NCBI GenBank assembly: GCA_964389375.1
Contig: CAYMDP010000017.1
Location: 1 to 51,719, forward strand
Reading direction: 5' to 3'
Length of the DNA: 51,719 nucleotides
Source: CAYMDP01 sp964389375
Lineage (GTDB): Bacteria > Bdellovibrionota > Bdellovibrionia > Bdellovibrionales > UBA1609
Shown here piece by piece: positions 17,567-27,100 of this stretch (position 1 is its first letter; each line of letters begins with the position of its first letter). The notes beneath the pieces were generated by a model. The model worked only from the letters and a program-made list of their open reading frames with translations, did not search any database and was not told the origin of the DNA. The translations under genes and the position numbers were made by a program.

Positions 17567-18049
17567 CTAAAGGCTGGCGAGGGTTTCGGAATCCAGCCCT
17601 TGGACAAGGTGGAATTCTTGAAGAAGTAGAGCGATAATTTTAAGTTTTATAAGATAGTTCTGGCAAAGCGGGACACTGAGGATGAGGTCCTTTTGAGACT
17701 TGGTCAATCTTGGTTTGGCGAGCTCTTGCAAAGACTCAATCAAAAAGCCTAATTCGAGTTCAAGTTCGACGGATTGAAGGCTTGCGGTGGATCGGTCCTT
17801 CGAGCAGGATTTCATCCACCTTGGAAGATGAACTTCGGAAGAGGCAAAATCTTTTTGAAGTTCTGCGGGAGAAACCTCTGCAAAACGCAGGGTTTCACCT
17901 GTACTTCGATTTTTCATGACCACAAAATTTTTCGAAGCTTTTTTTGTCGGTTCTTTTTTAACTTGTTCTTTCTTTGATGCCCAGGCTGGAGCGCCGATGA
18001 AGGTGACTAAAAAAAGTGAAGTCAGAATAATTTTTGAAGCTTTGAACAT
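17567..18049 (-). CDS. Small exported protein, unknown
   Basis: A 160-residue protein with a signal peptide (MFKASKIILTSLFLVTFIGA, cleavage likely at PAWA-S). A lysine-rich stretch follows, then a mostly helical domain with two cysteines (MKSCSKDR and VPLCQNY) and leucine-rich helices ELELELGFLIESLQELA and LLLQEFHLVQGL. No known family is recognised. ATG 18049 has AGGAT a few bases upstream. The Cys/Gly-linker gene follows on the same strand after a gap of under 80 bases, so the two are probably one transcript. Confidence 0.72.
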   Translation of the reverse strand: MFKASKIILTSLFLVTFIGAPAWASKKEQVKKEPTKKASKNFVVMKNRSTGETLRFAEVSPAELQKDFASSEVHLPRWMKSCSKDRSTASLQSVELELELGFLIESLQELAKPRLTKSQKDLILSVPLCQNYLIKLKIIALLLQEFHLVQGLDSETLASL

Positions 18050-18165
18050 TCAATTATCCTAGCAAAGATATTTGAAATCTGTAAGGGAAATCCAGGATCT
18101 AGCCGCTCGATCTCAATTTAAGACGAGGGCTAGACGGATTGCGGAAGGAACTGTTTATTAGTTCT

Positions 18166-19098
18166 TCACTCTTGGGGGATATATGGAAGTGCCTGACTTA
18201 TTTTGGTAACGTCTTCGCCGCGACATTCTGTTTCGCCGCAGACATTCGATATGCGACATCCTCCACGACTGACAAAATCGGCCTCACCCCGAACAAGAAT
18301 TCCTTCAACTTCTCCGGTGTCGATGTTGAAGACCGCTGAACCAGAATTGCCTCCGTAGGTATCAAGGGTCGTGACAAAGTGTTCGCTTCGGATAGATCGA
18401 ATGATGGCACCATCTGCGACCTTAGTGGGAAGGCCGGCCGGATGGCCAATAACCACAAGCGCAGTGCCGACCTCTGGTTCTCCTGATTTTCGGACCCTCA
18501 GCGGTTTATAGTTTGGGACCGGACGGTCAAGCTGCACGACCGCATAATCTCTTGCGCCTCCCACAACCTCATTTCTGATGAGGCGATTGCAACGGTAGAC
18601 ATCTTCGCTAGGAACCGAGCTGACGGATGCCCCCTCGGAGTTCATACCAAAACCGAAGACGAAAGATGTCGAATTGCATTTACTTTGAGAGTTAATGCAG
18701 TGGCCGGCAGTGACGACAACATCGGGCGCTACTAAAAAGCCCGAGCAAAAGGCTGCGGTTTGTTGTTCCCGAAAGGGCTCCTCTGGGCAAAGGTTGTAGC
18801 TTTGTCCATAGTGACTTGTAGAAATTTGCACCCGCCCCTCTGTGGGCAGCGAAAGTTTATAGTTGTCGATTAAAGCCACTGTGGAATGAGCAAGCTGAAG
18901 AAGGGCCGGGTTTTCAACTTGATACAAATCTAAACGATTATCCTCGCCATAGATTACCTTTGCTTGAAAGTCTGAACTGAGTTTTTTCTCGGCTTCAGTT
19001 TTCGTGTGACTACTTTTAATCAGAGAAGTCTTTTGTTGGCATGCGACTGAAAGTATCAGTCCCATAGCAAGTAAGACGAGTGGCCTAAGTAAGATCAT
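18166..19098 (-). CDS. Trypsin-like (S1) serine protease, lipoprotein
   Basis: The protein has 310 residues. A lipoprotein signal (lipobox SVAC) is followed by about 60 spacer residues and a chymotrypsin-fold domain. The triad is visible: His in VTAGHC near 133, Asp in RDYAVVQL near 183 and Ser in GGNSGSAVF near 252. The V8/glutamyl-endopeptidase-like spacing suggests a small, non-PDZ protease rather than DegP. The start at ATG 19098 is chosen because AAGGAGGG lies five bases upstream; the open frame to 19221 lacks a site. The enzyme is likely anchored facing the periplasm or the exterior, and could digest prey or envelope proteins (inference). Confidence 0.88.
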   Translation of the reverse strand: MILLRPLVLLAMGLILSVACQQKTSLIKSSHTKTEAEKKLSSDFQAKVIYGEDNRLDLYQVENPALLQLAHSTVALIDNYKLSLPTEGRVQISTSHYGQSYNLCPEEPFREQQTAAFCSGFLVAPDVVVTAGHCINSQSKCNSTSFVFGFGMNSEGASVSSVPSEDVYRCNRLIRNEVVGGARDYAVVQLDRPVPNYKPLRVRKSGEPEVGTALVVIGHPAGLPTKVADGAIIRSIRSEHFVTTLDTYGGNSGSAVFNIDTGEVEGILVRGEADFVSRGGCRISNVCGETECRGEDVTKISQALPYIPQE

Positions 19099-19243
19099 GG
19101 AGTCCCTCCTTGGACGATGCCGTCTTCCATCCTGGAAGACCTTCGCTGCTGGACTTCTTAAGGATAAATCGTAGACAGCAAACAATAAATGTCGGATATT
19201 TGGCGGGTTTATAATTTGCACCTAAGTCTGCGAGACCTAGTCT

Positions 19244-19314
19244 AAAGGCGACAATAGATTTCGAGCATCTAAGGCGGGCGATAGCTGTTTTGACCGAAAT
19301 TTATTGTCGCCTTT
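19244..19314. repeat. Inverted repeat between divergent genes
   Basis: Arms at 19244-19263 and 19295-19314 match over 20 bases with one mismatch, which would be a G-U pair in RNA on one strand. The outer 13 bases, AAAGGCGACAATA, are perfect. It lies upstream of both the protease and the RNA methyltransferase genes, about 38 bases before the plus-strand ATG, so it may be a leader structure or an operator rather than a terminator. Confidence 0.7.
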
Positions 19315-19351
19315 GGGCTAAGGCTCGAAGCCAGATCCTGTTGGGGCTGAG

Positions 19352-20236
19352 ATGAAGAAAAAAGGCGTTCAAGATCCAGAGAGTGAGTATCTCGAGCAAC
19401 TCGATCGCTTCGATCAGTTTTATATGCAATTTTTTTCGGAGCGCTGGCCTCGACTTAAACAGGCTCTTATTGAGGACAAGTCCAAGGTCTCTTTATGCTC
19501 TCCACGGGCTAGACAAAATTTTTCGGATCCGGATTTTAGTCAAATTTTAAACCTCAATTACTCTCAAAAAATCTTAGAAGGCTGCTATCAGTTGGATTTC
19601 GCCTCTCTAATGCCGGCGCTCGATCTGGAGGTGAAGCCCGGGCACAAGGTTTTAGATCTTTGTGCAGCGCCGGGAGGAAAAAGTCTGGCGATGCATTACT
19701 CAGTAAACGGAGAGGCAAAGTGGACCTTTAATGAGCTTTCCCTACCTCGATTTAAACGTCTGAAATCGGTTCTTCGACAACATCTTCCAGAATCTGAGTT
19801 CTTAAGACTTGAGCTGACCCATTTTGATGGAAATCGATTCGGTCGCTATCGCTCCGATGAATTTGATCGGGTCCTGTTGGATGCGCCTTGTTCTGGAGAG
19901 CGACATCTTCTTCAATCCAGATCTGATTTTTTGTCCTGGTCCCCAAAGCGAAACAAAGGCTTGGCCCAAAGACAGTTCTCTTTACTTTGCTCAGCCTATG
20001 ATGCGCTTAATGAGGGGGGAATTCTTGTCTACAGTACCTGCTCCCTTTGTCCCTGGGAAAATGAAGATGTTGCTGCGAGATTGCTGAAGCGAAATCCGGA
20101 GGCTCAAATTGTTCCCAGTCAGATCCCACTTGTTGAATACAAAATCGAATCCCGGTCTTTGGGATACTGTATTTTGCCCGATCAAAACAATCATGGCCCC
20201 ATTTATTGGGTCAAGATTCAGAAGACTGTGGGATAA
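19352..20236 (+). CDS. RsmB/NSUN-type RNA m5C methyltransferase
   Basis: This SAM-dependent methyltransferase should place 5-methylcytosine on rRNA or tRNA. The Rossmann motif I VLDLCAAPGGK lies near 99-109. The two catalytic cysteines are in the DAPCSGE block near 176-182 and the STCSLCPWEN block near 228-237, both matching the RsmB/Nop2/NSUN pattern. At 294 residues it lacks the N-terminal NusB-like domain of RsmB and any obvious PUA domain, so it resembles the minimal NSUN4/YebU-core form. The target cannot be told from sequence. ATG 19352 has only a weak ribosome site. The gene converges on the Omp85 gene. Confidence 0.88.
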   Translation: MKKKGVQDPESEYLEQLDRFDQFYMQFFSERWPRLKQALIEDKSKVSLCSPRARQNFSDPDFSQILNLNYSQKILEGCYQLDFASLMPALDLEVKPGHKVLDLCAAPGGKSLAMHYSVNGEAKWTFNELSLPRFKRLKSVLRQHLPESEFLRLELTHFDGNRFGRYRSDEFDRVLLDAPCSGERHLLQSRSDFLSWSPKRNKGLAQRQFSLLCSAYDALNEGGILVYSTCSLCPWENEDVAARLLKRNPEAQIVPSQIPLVEYKIESRSLGYCILPDQNNHGPIYWVKIQKTVG

Positions 20237-20246
20237 AAAATCAGCT

Positions 20247-23090
20247 CTAAAAAGTTCCAATCGAAAAGTGAATCTGATATTTGCTTTCGTCCGGGAAGGG
20301 TCTTAGTTTAAATCCAAAATCTAAACTGACGGGACCGACAGGGGTATTGTATCGCAATCCAAAGCCTGCAGCATCACGGTAGCTTCTTTTAAACTGATAT
20401 TCGGTTGTTTCAGTTTTGTAGCGCTCGAAATCAGGAGAATACACCTGTCCGCCATCGTAGAAAAAGACCCCGCCAATTTCTTCGTAAATGGGAAAACGAA
20501 TTTCTGATTTAAGAAGGTAGTAAGTTCCATAATCGCGAATGACTAGATCTGTTGAGTTTTGAATTGGGAGTTCGTCTTTACGGGGGATTCGATCTCCCTC
20601 AATTGTGCCATCAAAGCCACGAACTGAAGAGAGTCCTCCGAGTAGAAAGACTTCGCTTGCAGGAATTCCACTGTTTTCAGTCTGGCTATGATTTTTAATA
20701 TAGCCGCCACGGATTGAGTTGGCCCAAATCCAGCGGGAGGATCCCAGGACCCGGTAATAGTGAGTAAAAAGACCATCGACCTTAGAAAACTCAATTCCTT
20801 TTGAGGAGCCTAGGTTCGGATTTGAGTAATCAACGGCCAGGCGTGAGTAGGAGCCGAGAGTTGGAAGAAATGAGTTGTCGCGAAAATCCAAATCTAGAAT
20901 CGGACCAATTTTTGCGACCTGCTGTTGGCTTCCAGGACACTTAGTTCGGTTGTCTGGGTCGGAGTCGGGACAATATCCGTTTCTTTCAAATTCGAGTCGA
21001 GAGTCCAAGCTCCAGGCTTTCCAGGTCAGTTTAAAAAATCGGGTTAAGTCCCGCTCTAATAAAAACTCAACTCGATCACTCGATACGATTTGTGTAATTT
21101 CTCGCGCTTTGTCAAAGTTTCGAACGGTTCTGGACTGAGTTAAATTTACGCGACCTCGGGTTCTACTTTTGAACATAAAAGGTTCAAGATAGCCGAGTGT
21201 GATTTCGTGTTCCGGATAATTGACCTCAGACACATTCGAACTTAAGCGAACTCTGGTGCTGACCCCTCTGGCCGTTCCCCAAAGGTTACTGTAGCCAACA
21301 CCAGTTGACCCAATCAAAGTTAAGTTTCTTTCGCTATTTGCTCCAACACCGACTCTAAAAGTACCGGGATCTCGTTCGGAAACGCTAATAATGATATTGC
21401 GGTTTGCGATCGTCGTTCCCTCTTCGAGAGTTCGGATATTGACTCTTGAGAAGATCCCTAGACGGTTCAGTCGAATGACGGATTCATCCACCTTCGTGGG
21501 AGTTAGAATATCTCCGGGCTTTAGGTCAATCTCTTGGCGAATGACGTAGTCCTTTGTAAATGTATTCCCTTCGATCGAGATGCTTGAGATCAGGACTTGG
21601 GGACCTTCAAAGATATTTAAGTTCAATTTGGCAAGAGTCCCTCGCTCATTATATTCAATAATTTTGTCTTGTTCGGTCATCAGTTTCATCTCAAGGTAGC
21701 CGCGGTCGCGGTAAAATCCAGAAAGCCGGCTGAGTCCTTCTTCGAGTCGGTTTAGGCGAAGTGGAGTTTGGTTCTGAAGATCTAATACTTCCAGCAGTTC
21801 CTCTGGGCGAAAGGCCTTGATCCCCGTGAACTGGATGGATTGAATCTGCGTTAAGGGGCCTTCGTCTAAAACCAGGATGACCTTGGTGCTTTGTTTATCT
21901 GCGGAATATTCCAGACGAGAGCTTTGAACCCGGGCGCGAAGGTAGCCTTCATTGCGCAGGTGAGTGACTAGGTTTCGGTATCCAAGATCTAGATCCTCAC
22001 GGTTGTAGTATCCGCTGCGGATTAGGCTTGAAGAGTTTTCTTTTACAAAATCAGTGTAAATCTTAGGGGGGCGAGAGACTCGTCCCGCGATTTCGATATC
22101 AGTGATACGAACTCGAGGCCCCTCTTCGATTTTTACAAAAGCCTTTCTAAGAAAATTTTGAGGGACTTCTTCTGAGCGAGTTTCGACCCGAACTTGAGGA
22201 TATCCTTTTGAGAGATAGTGCCGTCGTATCCTTTCGGCAACTTCACTAATAGGGTCCAAACTGGTTCTTTGATACTCGTCCAATTTTACTACTTTCAGAA
22301 TGTCCGAGAGAGAAAAACGTTTGTAGCCCGAAAAATAAAATTCGTAGCGATAGGCTTGTTTTAAGTCAAATCGAATCGAAGCCTGGGTTTTGTCAACATT
22401 GTAGGTCAACTCCGCTGGAGGCATCTCATAGCGTAAGTATTTGCGAGACAAAAGAAATTGGTTCAGATTTGACTCAATCTCCGCAAGTGAGTTTGCCGTT
22501 AAAGCCTTCTTCCTAAATTTTAGAACTTGGCGATCCAGTCGAGCCTTAAGCTCGATATTTTCGGTTTCGATGAGAATTTCCTGAATTCTGCAGGGCGCTT
22601 TCTCGTCAATTGAAAACAGAATATCCAGATTCCCATCGGGGGCTCTAAGGAAGCTCACTTCGACGAGAGCATTATAAAATCCGCGATCTGCGAGTTTTTC
22701 TTTTAAGGCCTCTCCAGCTCGGATGATTCGTTTTCTGTCAAACTGATCTCCCTCAGAGAGTTCTAGAGTTTCTAGAAGGTCTCGTTTTCTAACATTTTTT
22801 TGCCCTTCGATCTCGATGGAGCGAATCAGACGGATGGGCTTTCCACTAATTTCGATATTTCCATCTTCTTTTTGGCGGACCAGGACTCGCTCATATCCTC
22901 CGGTCAGCATAAGGGCTCTTAGAGCCTCGTCAGCCTCTTCAAGAGTGACTTCTCCGGTGAATAACTGGGGCTGCTTGTCGCGAAGAACTTGAGTGTCATT
23001 CTCCGAAATTTCAACAAATTGAGGTTCAGCTCCAAAAGCTATTTTAGAGAAGAGAAAAGATAGAATGAATAGCCACAGCCCTTTGATCAC
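20247..23090 (-). CDS. Omp85-family outer-membrane protein with about seven POTRA domains
   Basis: A 947-residue BamA/TamA-like outer-membrane assembly protein. A signal peptide ends near IAFG-AEP. About seven POTRA-like units can be read before the barrel, each beginning with a strand such as SIEIEGQKNVRK, EFYFSGYKRFS, DIEIAGRVS, SIQFTGIKAFR or SISIEGNTFTKDY and ending in EGP/DEGP turns. The C-terminal 360 residues form the 16-strand barrel with the family VRGF motif (GGLSSVRGFDGT) and a final aromatic Phe. BamA normally has five POTRAs and TamA three. GTG 23090 overlaps the tamB stop (GTGA), so translation is coupled. It is the last gene of a TPR-tamB-Omp85 operon and probably works with TamB in outer-membrane protein insertion or lipid transport. 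Confidence 0.93.
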   Translation of the reverse strand: MIKGLWLFILSFLFSKIAFGAEPQFVEISENDTQVLRDKQPQLFTGEVTLEEADEALRALMLTGGYERVLVRQKEDGNIEISGKPIRLIRSIEIEGQKNVRKRDLLETLELSEGDQFDRKRIIRAGEALKEKLADRGFYNALVEVSFLRAPDGNLDILFSIDEKAPCRIQEILIETENIELKARLDRQVLKFRKKALTANSLAEIESNLNQFLLSRKYLRYEMPPAELTYNVDKTQASIRFDLKQAYRYEFYFSGYKRFSLSDILKVVKLDEYQRTSLDPISEVAERIRRHYLSKGYPQVRVETRSEEVPQNFLRKAFVKIEEGPRVRITDIEIAGRVSRPPKIYTDFVKENSSSLIRSGYYNREDLDLGYRNLVTHLRNEGYLRARVQSSRLEYSADKQSTKVILVLDEGPLTQIQSIQFTGIKAFRPEELLEVLDLQNQTPLRLNRLEEGLSRLSGFYRDRGYLEMKLMTEQDKIIEYNERGTLAKLNLNIFEGPQVLISSISIEGNTFTKDYVIRQEIDLKPGDILTPTKVDESVIRLNRLGIFSRVNIRTLEEGTTIANRNIIISVSERDPGTFRVGVGANSERNLTLIGSTGVGYSNLWGTARGVSTRVRLSSNVSEVNYPEHEITLGYLEPFMFKSRTRGRVNLTQSRTVRNFDKAREITQIVSSDRVEFLLERDLTRFFKLTWKAWSLDSRLEFERNGYCPDSDPDNRTKCPGSQQQVAKIGPILDLDFRDNSFLPTLGSYSRLAVDYSNPNLGSSKGIEFSKVDGLFTHYYRVLGSSRWIWANSIRGGYIKNHSQTENSGIPASEVFLLGGLSSVRGFDGTIEGDRIPRKDELPIQNSTDLVIRDYGTYYLLKSEIRFPIYEEIGGVFFYDGGQVYSPDFERYKTETTEYQFKRSYRDAAGFGLRYNTPVGPVSLDFGFKLRPFPDESKYQIHFSIGTF

Positions 23091-26000
23091 TTAAAGTTCA
23101 CTTTATATTCTAGGTCCAATCCCAGTTTGTTCTGAGAGGACACTGTGTCCGTGTTCACATTTTCGAGTTGTTCTTGGGATTCCCAAGAGCCAATCACCGA
23201 GACATTCCGGTTGACCCGATATTCGAGCTTAACACTATTTTTTGGGTTCGTCTCGATGGTACGGCTGGCCGAAGCGCCCAATTTTGGACTGATTTGACGA
23301 CTAAGAGTCACTTTTGGTGAGGCCACATCGGCCACCGTATCCGAAGAGATCTGAAACTCAAATCCAGTTTTTTCTTTGATCTCTTTCCCAAGGGGCTTTT
23401 GTAGAAGGGCTGCTCCGAGTTGTATTCCTGAACTGGTCGTACTTCGTCCAGAGACAGAATTCTCTTGCAAGGAGGCCGTGGTCATTCCTAGGGCCAACAA
23501 AGAGACAATCTCTTGTTCGTTCAGTGGAGGCTGACTGGTTAGAAGAATTTTGTAGTCGGGCACACGCCCTTGAATCAGTAAATTGACGTCATATTCATTT
23601 TTCCGATCTGAAGTACTTTGATCTTGAATCGTCTCCTCAACCCGCGCTTGAGCCGAGATATAAAGCCGTGGGTTTGCCACTGGCGAATTTTGAAATTCCA
23701 CAAATCCGGTTAAAATATCAAAACGAGTGTCCTTAAAGAAGAGCCCTCCGCCGATTCCCGGAGTCAGAGTTCCATTAAAACTCAAAGAGTCTGGTGGTCC
23801 TGAGATTTTTAAGCGTCCTCTTATGGGGGCATCGACCAATTCATTTTTCACATTAATCGGATTGACCAAATTAATATCTAAATCCAACTGAATGGGTTGT
23901 ACCGTATTGGCCGCAACGAATTTTGGAAGTAGAACAGATGGACGAATGGCGCCGGTTTCGTCATTTTCTGGGCTGAATTCGGTCGTAATATTTCCCGACT
24001 CAACATTGTAATTTAATGCAAGGGTGTAAGGCGGTCGAGAGCCTTTTACACTGAGGACTCCAAATCCTTTGGTCCTCATTCCATCGGGAATATTCAGTTG
24101 GACATCTTTAAACTGGGCATTCATTTCGATGGGGATATTCCCCGGACCCGCAATCTGAACGCGGCCGTTTCCGGTGACCACTCCGCCACCGAGTTGTGTC
24201 CTTAATGCATTCACGAGGATATTCTTATCATTGAATAAAAGATCCGCCCGCAGATTCTCGAAAGCGTGTGGAAAATCCTCTAGTTTAATCAAGGCCTCTT
24301 CAATAAAAGCAGATCCATTTAAACTGGGATTTGTAATCGGACCACTTAGGTTTAAAGACAAAGCCAGCTGACCGCGAAGTTCACTCATGAAGGGAGTTAA
24401 GAGACTTAAAAATCCAAGTTCAAGCTTTCCATTTATAGAGGCTCGAAGTTGATCTTTTCGCGATTGATCCAAGTCGAGCTTTAAAAAGTGATTGTCACCT
24501 TCAAATTGAATACCCTCGGATCGGATCACGCCCTCTGTCATCTGAATCGCAGCTTTTTCTTTTAAAGTCATTTTCAATGGTCCGCGACGGAGTTCGGCCG
24601 ACTCAATCAAGATTCTGCCTGTCGAATTCCAAAACCCACCCTTGTCAGAAGAAAGATCAATCTTAGAAGTGATTTGGGTTTGATAGTCTCTTTTGCGAGC
24701 AGAGCTAGAGAAAATTGAAAACAAATGAGTGAAGTCGAGCCCCTCAGTTTGAATACTTGCTTTAAAGGGAGCACTTTCATTTAAAGGCAGAACCAGTTCC
24801 CCGCGCAGCATCTTACCAAGAAGTTCTCCCTTTCCTTGAATTCGATCCGCAGCAAAGAGCAATTGAAAATTTGAGTCTTCAATCGGACGGTCGCCAATTA
24901 CGACTTTTGAGAGTCTGCCAAAAAGTTCTGTGCGGGGAGAGCGAATGGGTCCCTTAAGAGCCATGGTAAAATCAGCTTGTCCCGTGAGGTCTAAACCCGC
25001 TTGGCTTAAGATCTCGGATTGCTCTAGGCGAAGATTACGACCAACCACAATGGCATCTAAGGCCCCGTCCGGCTTAAGTTGTCCGTTGAGCGAAACAGCG
25101 CTTGCAGATTTTAAGAGTTGCACGCGGTCTGCGGTGACAAGTCCCTGGGTGGCTGAGGCGTTTACGACAAGCTCATCGAAAGTTTCGGCACCGACATTTA
25201 ATCTAAAGAATGAACTCTTTAAGTTAAAACTAAGTTGGTTAAATACAAGCGGGCCGGTCACTTTGACTTGACCTGAACCAGTTCCAGAAATGGGGAGCGG
25301 AAAAAGATATTTCCGCTGCATCAGTGAGCGTAAATCCTCAAGATCCAAAAAGGGAATGTCTGCATTGAGCAGAAGTTGAGAGGCATCAAAATTAAGAGCC
25401 AGGTTTCCGCTGTAGCGAGAACCCCCATAACGCCCCTGAATTTTGCGGATATTCAAGATCCCATCTTTGTAGCGAAGTTCGGCTTGGCTTTGGCCCAATC
25501 CGAAATCCTCAATCCAAAAGTCCTCGGCCGTGACATCCATCGAGAATGTGGCCACTTTACTATTCCCTTGGGTACTTCCTTTAAGTTGCCCCTGGCCCTC
25601 GAAATCGATGTTTGCAAGAGTGCGAATATCTGCAAAATCAATTTTGTCTGCAGAGTAATCAATCTGGAAGCCCTTCTCGAATGAAATCTTTCCCGAAGAT
25701 TTTCCTTTGGACTGTTTTCCGACCTTGATGTCGGCAGAATACTGAACTTCGGTCTTATCCAGCTTAAGATCTCCGGTGGCCTGCATCTGCGGGATCTCAA
25801 CAATCGAAGTCTTTGAATTCAAGGACCCCTTTACGATAAGTTCTTGGGCCGAAATGCTTCCTTTGCAATTGATTTTAAGTTGCGGCCAAAAATCTCCGTA
25901 ACAAGGGATGTCTCCGGCCCCGGTAAGCCACACCGGAATTTTATCAAGGTCGATCTGTCGAAAGAGTTCCTGAAGTTTTAAATTTTTGAAATTTAGATTT

Positions 26001-27100
26001 GTTTGAAAGCGACCACGATCGCCCAGCTGAGTTTCGAAATCAGAAACTGTGACTGAACCCGCGGGTGCGGACAACAGACCGGTACTAATCTGAAGTTTAT
26101 TTTTGTCAATCGCACCTCGAACGCCGAGGTCCCCAAGGATGAACTGCTCAACTTCAAGACCTTTTCCGTTGAGTTCAAATGCAAGAACGGGGTTGTCCTC
26201 AGTCAGCCGAGCGACTCGGCCTTGCAGATCTAAAAAACCTTTAAGGCTTGGGATCTTTGTTTCGGGTGAAAAGGCCAGGATTAGATTTTTAATTTCATCA
26301 AGTTGAAATTGAGTGCGAAATTCTCCGGAGGCATCGTCAAAACGCAACTGTTCGATTTCTCCAGTCGCTGTTCCGCTTGCAATCAGATAAGCCTCGCCTC
26401 GAGTGACTTTCAGCGAAGAGAGCTGAATTTCTGTGGGTTCTAGTAAAAAGCGAGTGTCTAAAGACAGAGTCAGACTTTGGCTTTTGCCTTTTTCTTTAGA
26501 GAGAAATTTTGGCATGGAGAGGTCTAAGAGCAAAGAATTATAACGATTTTCTAGGCCTAAATCGGCGCCTTCAATCTTAAAGTCAAAACCTTGTTTGTCG
26601 AGCCGAACCAAAGCCTCAAGATCTTCGATCCAAATCGCATCAATGGGAAGCTTAAACAAGTCTGAAATTTTGAAGGGGAGTTCGAGCTTTGCTCGCTTTA
26701 AATCTGGAGAGTCCGAGGCCGACTTTGAGATGTAGACAATGTTGGGACGGATCAGTCGGATATCCGAGAGTCGGACTTGGCCCTTTAATAGGCCTAAAAG
26801 ACTCAGCTGAACCTCAACTTGTTCAATGCTCACTGGAGCGAGTTGTTGGCGCAGCTCTTCGTTAGGCAAAAGTTGAACGTCTTTAAAAGAAATTTTAACA
26901 GGAAACAAATGAAGTTCGACGGACTTGGGCCAGATTCGAACGGGAAGATGCTTTTGGCTTTGTTCTTCGACCTCGACAAGAAGCCAGGACTTGATCTTAG
27001 GAAGGTGGTATTTTTGGTAGAAGCCGATCAAAAAAAAGAAGCCCGCAAAAAGAGCACCGATCCCGATCAATCTTAAGATTCGTTTCCAGTTGAATGCCAT
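23087..27100 (-). CDS. tamB: TamB-type translocation/assembly protein
   Basis: A very long AsmA-like protein of 1,337 residues. One N-terminal membrane anchor (about 8-25, LIGIGALFAGFFFLIGF) is followed by repetitive beta-strands that form the hydrophobic groove typical of TamB/AsmA lipid-transfer bridges. The C-terminal DUF490 domain is clear, with GRVPDYKILLTSQPPLNEQE followed by IVSLLALGM. It spans the periplasm and pairs with an Omp85 protein. ATG 27100 overlaps the TPR gene stop (TGATG), and AAGGGG lies about ten bases upstream within that gene. The 3' end overlaps the Omp85 start by four bases. The long in-frame extension to 27121 uses TTG and is less likely. Confidence 0.93.
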   Translation of the reverse strand: MAFNWKRILRLIGIGALFAGFFFLIGFYQKYHLPKIKSWLLVEVEEQSQKHLPVRIWPKSVELHLFPVKISFKDVQLLPNEELRQQLAPVSIEQVEVQLSLLGLLKGQVRLSDIRLIRPNIVYISKSASDSPDLKRAKLELPFKISDLFKLPIDAIWIEDLEALVRLDKQGFDFKIEGADLGLENRYNSLLLDLSMPKFLSKEKGKSQSLTLSLDTRFLLEPTEIQLSSLKVTRGEAYLIASGTATGEIEQLRFDDASGEFRTQFQLDEIKNLILAFSPETKIPSLKGFLDLQGRVARLTEDNPVLAFELNGKGLEVEQFILGDLGVRGAIDKNKLQISTGLLSAPAGSVTVSDFETQLGDRGRFQTNLNFKNLKLQELFRQIDLDKIPVWLTGAGDIPCYGDFWPQLKINCKGSISAQELIVKGSLNSKTSIVEIPQMQATGDLKLDKTEVQYSADIKVGKQSKGKSSGKISFEKGFQIDYSADKIDFADIRTLANIDFEGQGQLKGSTQGNSKVATFSMDVTAEDFWIEDFGLGQSQAELRYKDGILNIRKIQGRYGGSRYSGNLALNFDASQLLLNADIPFLDLEDLRSLMQRKYLFPLPISGTGSGQVKVTGPLVFNQLSFNLKSSFFRLNVGAETFDELVVNASATQGLVTADRVQLLKSASAVSLNGQLKPDGALDAIVVGRNLRLEQSEILSQAGLDLTGQADFTMALKGPIRSPRTELFGRLSKVVIGDRPIEDSNFQLLFAADRIQGKGELLGKMLRGELVLPLNESAPFKASIQTEGLDFTHLFSIFSSSARKRDYQTQITSKIDLSSDKGGFWNSTGRILIESAELRRGPLKMTLKEKAAIQMTEGVIRSEGIQFEGDNHFLKLDLDQSRKDQLRASINGKLELGFLSLLTPFMSELRGQLALSLNLSGPITNPSLNGSAFIEEALIKLEDFPHAFENLRADLLFNDKNILVNALRTQLGGGVVTGNGRVQIAGPGNIPIEMNAQFKDVQLNIPDGMRTKGFGVLSVKGSRPPYTLALNYNVESGNITTEFSPENDETGAIRPSVLLPKFVAANTVQPIQLDLDINLVNPINVKNELVDAPIRGRLKISGPPDSLSFNGTLTPGIGGGLFFKDTRFDILTGFVEFQNSPVANPRLYISAQARVEETIQDQSTSDRKNEYDVNLLIQGRVPDYKILLTSQPPLNEQEIVSLLALGMTTASLQENSVSGRSTTSSGIQLGAALLQKPLGKEIKEKTGFEFQISSDTVADVASPKVTLSRQISPKLGASASRTIETNPKNSVKLEYRVNRNVSVIGSWESQEQLENVNTDTVSSQNKLGLDLEYKVNFK

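Noticed and set aside
18166..19098. DegP/HtrA assignment for the serine protease
   Set aside because: The triad fits the S1 family but there is no PDZ domain after the catalytic Ser, and the protein is too short.
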